NCBI GenBank assembly: GCA_944363645.1
Contig: CALVUR010000011.1
Coordinates: 1 to 36,078 of the forward strand
Source: an uncultured Clostridia bacterium
GTDB lineage: Bacteria; Bacillota; Clostridia; Christensenellales; Borkfalkiaceae
Length of the DNA stretch: 36,078 bases
Reading direction: 5' to 3'
Positions 31,097-36,078 of this stretch are shown here, one piece after another. The position numbers and the translations under genes were made by a program. How positions within the stretch are numbered: position 1 is the stretch's first letter; each line of letters opens with the position of its first letter. The notes under the pieces are model-generated. The model was not told the DNA's origin. It saw only the letters and a program-made list of their open reading frames with translations, and made no database searches.

Positions 31097-32740
31097 ATGA
31101 AAAAATTATTAAAGGCGTTACTTTGTTGCTTTATTATGCTTACTTTGACCGCTTGCAGTGTTGATAATAAAACTTCAAGCAGTACTTCCCCAGAAGATAG
31201 TTCATCAACAAATGTTACAACAGATATTGAAGTTGATCCTATTGAAAATTCAAGCGCAACATACACAAAAATTAAGTTCGGCGACCAATTTTCAGTTACA
31301 AACGACAAGTTTTACGAAGATTATTCGCAAGAAGAAAAAGAACTTTATTATAAGTTGTGGCAACCTACCACAAAAATCTCAATCAAGGTGGATATCGAGC
31401 CTTCTGAATTATACAAAATTCAACAGGCTTACGAAGACTATAAATCGACTAACGACAAGACAAAAGCCGATACATACCGCCGTTGCAACTTAACAATCAC
31501 GGTGGACGGTGTCGATTATTTTTACGAAGAAGTCGGCATACGTATGCGTGGTAACACATCACGTAGGGACTTTGCAAACAGCGACGGCACAATGTTTAAC
31601 TACGTACATTTTAGGTTTGACTTAACCGAAACTTTCGATGGCGATGAGTATGCAGTAGGTGCGTGGGGCAACGATATTTACCACGAATGGACTGACCAAA
31701 CGGCACGTGATTTAAGAAAGGATAGGACTTTTGCCACAATGGAAAAGTTCTTCTATAAATGGAACAAAAACTACGACCAAACATATATTCGTGAAGTCTA
31801 CGCAAACAAAATGTTCCAAGCGTATGGACTTCTTGCACCACACATCACCATTTGCCAAATGCAGATAAAGCAAAACGGCGTTTTTGAAAATTTCGGCGTT
31901 GGCGGACTTTACGAAACGGTTGATAAAAGGTTTATAAAGCGCAATATGGAAAAATCTTTGCAGGGCGGTGATCTTTATAAATGTAGTTACCTTCAAAGCC
32001 CGGCAAACTTAAGCGAAGCAAAAGATTACGGCGTAGAAGCGGTTACCCAAGATTTTACTTATTCATTAAAAACCAACGATGACCGCACTTCGCCAGATTA
32101 TCACCACAACGCCCACTTAAAAGCACTTATAAACACTTTAAACAGCGTGTCAGTAAGTTCTTCCACATTCAGTGAAACTTTAGAAAGCGTTATGGACGGC
32201 GACTATTTCACCACGTTCGAGGCAGTAAACTATTTGGTCGGCAACCCTGACTGCATTCGCCACAATTCAAACAACTATTATCTTTACTTTACACCAGACG
32301 GCGTTGCATATTTTATTCCTTACGATTACGATAGGTGTTTTGGTATTACCGTCGATTGGAACCCTGACGGAAGCGCACTTTCAAAGGAATCACCTTTTAA
32401 TGTAAACAATAACAATTCAAATTTATATAAAAAGACAATTTTGGGTAGCGAAGTAAACATTTACCGTCAAAAATATACCGAAAAGGTAAAAGCGGTCGCT
32501 AATGAAAAATGGTTCGACTACGCAACCTTTAAGGGCTTTTACGATAAATATTGCGCAACTTATCAAGACGTGGCACAACCATCTCAAAATGTAATTGCAA
32601 ATGTCGGTAGCAACATTAAAACCGCACTCTTTTATTTCAGTGAAGACGGCAATGTAAACGGCAATTCCACAAACGATAACATGCAAACAAAAGCCTACTT
32701 TACCCAAAAATATAACACTTTGCAAAATTATTTTAATTAA
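31097..32740 (+). CDS. CotH-family kinase-like lipoprotein
   Basis: Lipoprotein signal ending in LTLTAC (Cys about residue 17), a Ser/Thr-rich linker (about 20-50), then a CotH domain. CotH proteins have a protein-kinase-like fold and phosphorylate spore coat proteins in Bacillus; other bacterial members are of unknown function. Motifs seen: IRMRGNTSRRDF, the GGLYETVDKRFI block, GDLYKCSY, NPDCIRHNSNNYYLY and YFIPYDYDRCFG, the last two matching the metal- and substrate-site motifs of the family. The frame begins at 31085, but TGAGGA of that first ATG is the ribosome site for the ATG at 31097, the start used here (547 aa). The lipoprotein anchor points to an outer-membrane-face or forespore-surface role, not the coat itself. 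Confidence 0.85.
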   Translation: MKKLLKALLCCFIMLTLTACSVDNKTSSSTSPEDSSSTNVTTDIEVDPIENSSATYTKIKFGDQFSVTNDKFYEDYSQEEKELYYKLWQPTTKISIKVDIEPSELYKIQQAYEDYKSTNDKTKADTYRRCNLTITVDGVDYFYEEVGIRMRGNTSRRDFANSDGTMFNYVHFRFDLTETFDGDEYAVGAWGNDIYHEWTDQTARDLRKDRTFATMEKFFYKWNKNYDQTYIREVYANKMFQAYGLLAPHITICQMQIKQNGVFENFGVGGLYETVDKRFIKRNMEKSLQGGDLYKCSYLQSPANLSEAKDYGVEAVTQDFTYSLKTNDDRTSPDYHHNAHLKALINTLNSVSVSSSTFSETLESVMDGDYFTTFEAVNYLVGNPDCIRHNSNNYYLYFTPDGVAYFIPYDYDRCFGITVDWNPDGSALSKESPFNVNNNNSNLYKKTILGSEVNIYRQKYTEKVKAVANEKWFDYATFKGFYDKYCATYQDVAQPSQNVIANVGSNIKTALFYFSEDGNVNGNSTNDNMQTKAYFTQKYNTLQNYFN

Positions 32741-32783
32741 GATACCCAACCCAAAAAGGGGTGTGTAACGCAACTATAGGTTG

Positions 32784-32825
32784 CAAAAAAAATGGGGGCG
32801 TAAGCGATTTTCGCTTACGCCCTTT
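32784..32825. terminator. Shared terminator of convergent CotH-like and YfhO-like genes
   Basis: GGGCGTAAGCGA (32796-32807) and TCGCTTACGCCC (32811-32822) form a 12-bp stem with a 3-base loop. Eight T follow on the minus strand; only TTTACTTT on the plus strand. Confidence 0.85.
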
Positions 32826-32850
32826 ACTTTGTAAATTTTAAAATTTAATG

Positions 32851-35745
32851 TTAAAATAAGCCAAAAATAAGTTTAAAAAACTTTACAACAAATACGCTAA
32901 ACGGGAAGATTAAAAAGAATCCAACAACGGCAATAAACAGGCAAATTGCACAAACATAAATTGCGCCGTTTAACACTTTAAATACCTTTTTATTAAGTAG
33001 CACAAAACAAGCAAAACCAAGCAAAAGTCCCACTATAAGCCCGAAAACGATATATTTTATATAAGGACTGCGATAAACAATCGTTACCAAATTGTCGCCC
33101 TCAGTTAGGGGGATAAGCATAAGGTCAAGTCCGTTTTCAACAAAGTCAATTTTGGTGCCGTTTACATAAACTTGATGACCAGATAGGGCAACATAATTTA
33201 AAAATAAATGTTCGCCAGCCTTTGCGTTTTTAATGTTTACAGTAAAGGTGTTTTTAGTTAGGGTAAGGGGTACTTGATTTTCCCAAACGATATCAAAAAC
33301 TTCCTTATCTTCGTCATCGGTGTCGTAAATTTTTCGTGCCGGTGCGCCGTAAACTTTGCAACTATTTATAATGTCGCTTTCGGTAAGTTTTCCTGTCGCA
33401 TCCTTAAAGGTTACAGGATACGATGCGTTTGCGTATTTATAGTAATCAAACAAGATGTCCTCGCCGGGCGCAAGTTTATGACTACTTTCTTTAAAATAGG
33501 CAGTTTTAAGGGTGTAAGTTATGTCAAACTCTGGCGCAAAATCGGTGGTCATAAACCAAAACGATTCTTTAGTTTTTATCCTTGCCGAAACGCTAAACGT
33601 GCCGTCGTCATTTTTCACAATGTCGGTGTCGTATTCGTCATTACATACAAGGGTGTATTCGTTTAAAAACTCGCCCTTGCCACCCAAAAAGTTGTAAAGT
33701 TTGTTAAGTTTTTGGGCGTAATTCAACCCTTCAAAATCAAGGTCTCCACCTTTAACTATAAAGGCGTTCGGGAAACTTGCGTGGTTAATATACCCAACAA
33801 AATTTTCCTGTTCGGTGTGCTCAAGCCTTTCCACAAAATAATAATTTATTTTGGAATCATACGCATGGCTCGTCTTTTTGTCATCACGGTGCAAAAAGTA
33901 TTTGTTAGATAAAAGCATATCGCCCAAAAACATACCGTTTGCACTTTTAATTACGTTTTTGCCGTTGCCTTTAAAATCAAAAAATTGTGGAGCGGTAAAG
34001 TTGGTTTTGTCAATTACCGAAGAAAATACGCTAAACTCGTTCGTGTGTAAGGTCATGGGTAAACACGCCGTAAACGCATCGGTGGTGTCTTTGATGCGGT
34101 AATTTTCATCGTCGATTGAATTTAATACGTTGCTCGCTTGGTCATAATATGTCGGGGTGAAAACATTGCCCTTTACAAGCGCAAAACTGTAAAATCCAAG
34201 TTGAGTTGCAAAAACGATTGCAAGCGAAATTGTAATTACTTTGCTATATATAAACTTTTTGCCGGCAAAAAATAGGGTGGCAATAAGGGGCAAACAAATG
34301 GCGATTGCAAAAGGCCCAATAAACTCTAAACCGCCCAAGCCGTGGCAAAAGATGGGATAAAATTCGTAAGGCGTATCAAAGTGTTTTAAGGAAATGTCGT
34401 TTATTAAACCCATTATTTGGTTTGAAAAAATTACAAACAATATGGGTATTAAACTGATTAAACAAAAGATTGCGTTTAATGGTATGGATGTTTTTTTGGT
34501 TAGTAAAACTTGTTCACTACGTGTTTCATAGTACTCGTTTATAAGCCTACTTGCCACATAGAAAAAGTAAAACGAAGTCAAAAAACCAAACCTTAACGCA
34601 TAGCCCATGTAAGAGCCAGCATTTAATAAATTGCAACTTTCATCGATCAAAATCGGCACAAACAAAATTACCAGCGAAATAAACAAAAATCGGTCTATAG
34701 GTCGATTAAAGCGGTTTTTTATAAAGTAATATATGGTCAAAAAGACAAATAAAACATCCGCAAATATAAATGTAATTTTGGTGTATAGGGGATCTATTGT
34801 TAGGTCGTTATAAATGTTTTCAAATAAGCCAGACGACCTTCCAGAATTGATATAAGCCATAAACGCCGGCACCATAATGGGCAAGGCGAACGCAACGGAT
34901 AATAAAAGTGCAATGCAACTTTTTGCTAAAAATTGTTTTGGTTGTTTGCAAACGATAATGGCAAACACAACAATCAGCATAAAAACAAGTATCATTGCAA
35001 AGGATGCTATCGAAAAGCAAGTGTAAATCATTAGGGCATAACTTATTGAAAAGTATAAAACTTTACCTTCTTTATAAAGTTTTTCAAAGCCCATTACCAC
35101 AAAGGGTAAATAAATCAAAAAGTCTACCCAGTTGATATAGGTGTTTGCAACAAATGTGTAGCCAGTGAAGGTGTAAAGTAAGGCTAAAAGTACGCTTACT
35201 TTTTTTGGGATGTGTGGAAAAGTTTTACCAATAAAATAAAGGGCAGATACCGCTATGCAAATAAGTTTCAGGGGCAAAACAAACGCCACGCCATAATACA
35301 CATTGCCACGCCCAAACAGCAAAAATAAGGGGGTAAAGGGGCTTACTAAGCAGTAAGCAATCGTGCCAAAAACGTCAGCACCGCCAGCAACTGCCGTTGT
35401 GTAAAATAAACTTGCTTTTTTGTCAATTACATCAAATAAATGTTCAATAAAAGGGCAAATTTGCGCAAGCATGTCATAACTTGCCACTGTATTTTTGCCA
35501 AAAGGATAAACTTTATTTAAAATAAGCGATACGGTGTAAAGTATTGTTATAAAAAGCGCACTAAACAAAAAATGCCAATATTTAAAGAAGAAATTTTTCA
35601 ATAAAACCGCCACTTTATTTTGACTTTTTTCGTTCGACGAAATTTGACAATTTTCGCCGATAACGGGCTTATAGGCGGACTTTTTATCTTCAAAACCGCT
35701 ATTTTTATCATTTTTTGTCGTAAAAAAAGAAGACAATTTTTTCAT
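32851..35745 (-). CDS. YfhO-like large membrane protein (GT-C-type)
   Basis: 964-aa protein with about a dozen membrane helices in the first 520 residues, a large extracytoplasmic domain at about 530-900, and two helices at the end. NKVYPFGKNTVASYDMLAQI followed by PFIEHLFDVI near the start, the FGTIAYCLVSPFTPLFLLFG loop and the late LNYVALSGHQVYVNGTKIDF fit YfhO proteins. These act in lipid-linked sugar modification of lipoteichoic acid or related polymers. The frame opens at 35784, but AAAGGAT stands before the ATG at 35745. Two palindromic elements are translated: residues about 20-32 (DKKSAYKPVIGEN) and part of the penultimate helix (IVFGLIVGLL). It is monocistronic and convergent with the CotH-like gene. 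Confidence 0.8.
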   Translation of the reverse strand: MKKLSSFFTTKNDKNSGFEDKKSAYKPVIGENCQISSNEKSQNKVAVLLKNFFFKYWHFLFSALFITILYTVSLILNKVYPFGKNTVASYDMLAQICPFIEHLFDVIDKKASLFYTTAVAGGADVFGTIAYCLVSPFTPLFLLFGRGNVYYGVAFVLPLKLICIAVSALYFIGKTFPHIPKKVSVLLALLYTFTGYTFVANTYINWVDFLIYLPFVVMGFEKLYKEGKVLYFSISYALMIYTCFSIASFAMILVFMLIVVFAIIVCKQPKQFLAKSCIALLLSVAFALPIMVPAFMAYINSGRSSGLFENIYNDLTIDPLYTKITFIFADVLFVFLTIYYFIKNRFNRPIDRFLFISLVILFVPILIDESCNLLNAGSYMGYALRFGFLTSFYFFYVASRLINEYYETRSEQVLLTKKTSIPLNAIFCLISLIPILFVIFSNQIMGLINDISLKHFDTPYEFYPIFCHGLGGLEFIGPFAIAICLPLIATLFFAGKKFIYSKVITISLAIVFATQLGFYSFALVKGNVFTPTYYDQASNVLNSIDDENYRIKDTTDAFTACLPMTLHTNEFSVFSSVIDKTNFTAPQFFDFKGNGKNVIKSANGMFLGDMLLSNKYFLHRDDKKTSHAYDSKINYYFVERLEHTEQENFVGYINHASFPNAFIVKGGDLDFEGLNYAQKLNKLYNFLGGKGEFLNEYTLVCNDEYDTDIVKNDDGTFSVSARIKTKESFWFMTTDFAPEFDITYTLKTAYFKESSHKLAPGEDILFDYYKYANASYPVTFKDATGKLTESDIINSCKVYGAPARKIYDTDDEDKEVFDIVWENQVPLTLTKNTFTVNIKNAKAGEHLFLNYVALSGHQVYVNGTKIDFVENGLDLMLIPLTEGDNLVTIVYRSPYIKYIVFGLIVGLLLGFACFVLLNKKVFKVLNGAIYVCAICLFIAVVGFFLIFPFSVFVVKFFKLIFGLF
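33023..33056 (-). repeat. Palindromic element inside the 3' part of yfhO, copy 15
   Basis: AAAAGTCCCACTATAAGC then CCGAAAACG: same core as copies 4 and 8, translated as part of a membrane helix. Confidence 0.55.
35651..35685 (+). repeat. Palindromic element inside the 5' part of yfhO, copy 16
   Basis: On the coding strand AAAAAGTCCGCCTATAAG followed by CCCGTTATCG is identical to copy 3 over 28 bases. It is translated in the disordered N-terminal tail. Confidence 0.85.
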
Positions 35746-35774
35746 TATTACGATCCTTTTTATATGATAGAAAA

Positions 35775-35803
35775 ATTTTACCACAATAAAGCCAAATTTG
35801 CAA
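35775..35803 (-). promoter_or_regulatory. Promoter of the YfhO-like gene
   Basis: On the minus strand TTGCAA (35803-35798), 17-base spacer, TAAAAT (35780-35775). Confidence 0.6.
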
Positions 35804-35861
35804 GGGATAACAACCTTTTTTAAATTTTTAAATAAAACATATATTTTTTGTAAAAAATCAG

Positions 35862-35890
35862 TTGATTTTTTTAAAAATTTAGTTTATAAT
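35862..35890 (+). promoter_or_regulatory. Promoter of tRNA-Ser
   Basis: TTGATT at 35862-35867, 17-base spacer, consensus TATAAT at 35885-35890, about 44 bases before the tRNA. Confidence 0.75.
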
Positions 35891-35933
35891 GTTTTGGCAA
35901 TTAACAAATAAATACTTTCTTTTTTAATTGTAC

Positions 35934-36022
35934 GGAGGCATATCGAAGCGGTCACAACGAGGCGGTCTTGAAAACCGTTTGGGTTCACGCCCACGGGGGT
36001 TCGAATCCCTCTGCCTCCGCCA
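35934..36022 (+). tRNA. tRNA-Ser (anticodon TGA)
   Basis: Acceptor GGAGGCA with TGCCTCC, anticodon loop CTTGAAA (anticodon TGA), a long variable arm GGGTTCACGCCC as in class II tRNAs, T-loop TTCGAAT, discriminator G and encoded CCA at 36020-36022. Confidence 0.96.
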
Positions 36023-36023
36023 A

Positions 36024-36056
36024 AAAAGCCCTTAGCCATTAGGCTGAGGGCTTTTT
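36024..36056 (+). terminator. Terminator of tRNA-Ser
   Basis: AGCCCTTAGCC and GGCTGAGGGCT with one G-T pair, followed by TTTTT. Confidence 0.85.
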
Positions 36057-36078
36057 GTGTTATAAGAAACTTAAAAAG

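Overview
The window looks like a chromosomal stretch of a low-GC, anaerobic, endospore-forming member of the Bacillota (Clostridia-type), with the end of an integrated mobile element at its left edge. Support comes from a full-length pyruvate:ferredoxin oxidoreductase, a sporulation sigma-G factor followed by a YlmC/YmxH-type protein, a CotH-family lipoprotein, the secA-prfB gene pair, and Shine-Dalgarno and sigma-A promoter sequences of Bacillota type. I cannot name a genus.

Layout. 1-2.75 kb: a mobile-element flank with higher GC and a different codon style. It holds the N-terminus of a serine recombinase that runs off the window, a long hairpin-rich non-coding block, an XRE regulator with membrane helices and a zinc ribbon, a 53-aa zinc-ribbon protein, a sigma-region-4-like protein, and small or broken reading frames. 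2.8-4.0 kb: a DUF1294 membrane protein and a BCP-type peroxiredoxin. 4.07-4.73 kb: a tRNA-Gln(CTG) gene followed, in its own direction, by three tRNA-derived structured repeats, each with its own terminator-like hairpin. 5.4-9.1 kb: PFOR with a near-perfect promoter. 9.4-14.5 kb: a minus-strand ABC importer operon (binding lipoprotein, fused double permease, ATPase with large insertions). 15.1-23.4 kb: a plus-strand housekeeping series, secA, prfB, tsaD, a ROK-like protein, maf and mreB. 23.8-29.5 kb: TtcA-like tRNA thiolase (minus), a small exporter-like membrane protein, a SecB-like chaperone, pgsA overlapping a DedA/TVP38 protein, then minus-strand phosphoribosyltransferase and alkaline-phosphatase-superfamily genes. 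29.7-36 kb: sigG, ylmC-like, CotH-like lipoprotein, a convergent YfhO-like membrane protein, and tRNA-Ser(TGA).

Two undescribed-looking systems stand out. First, the tRNA-Gln repeat array: the units end in the last 21 nt of the tRNA including CCA. They contain one invariant hairpin and two hairpins whose stems change with compensating substitutions. The leftover non-Watson-Crick pairs become G-U only when the strand of the tRNA is transcribed. This is what a structured RNA family would look like. Second, a roughly 37-bp palindromic element is scattered about every 2 kb from 4.9 kb to the end. It mostly lies between genes, but it is also found in frame inside yfhO (twice) and, in degenerate form, in tsaD and possibly maf. 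It is absent from the mobile flank.

Functionally the core genes cover anaerobic pyruvate metabolism, protein export (SecA, a SecB-like chaperone), translation termination and tRNA modification (RF2, TsaD, TtcA), phospholipid synthesis (PgsA), cell shape (MreB), and late sporulation (sigma G, CotH). All function calls are from motif recognition by eye; no database search was possible.
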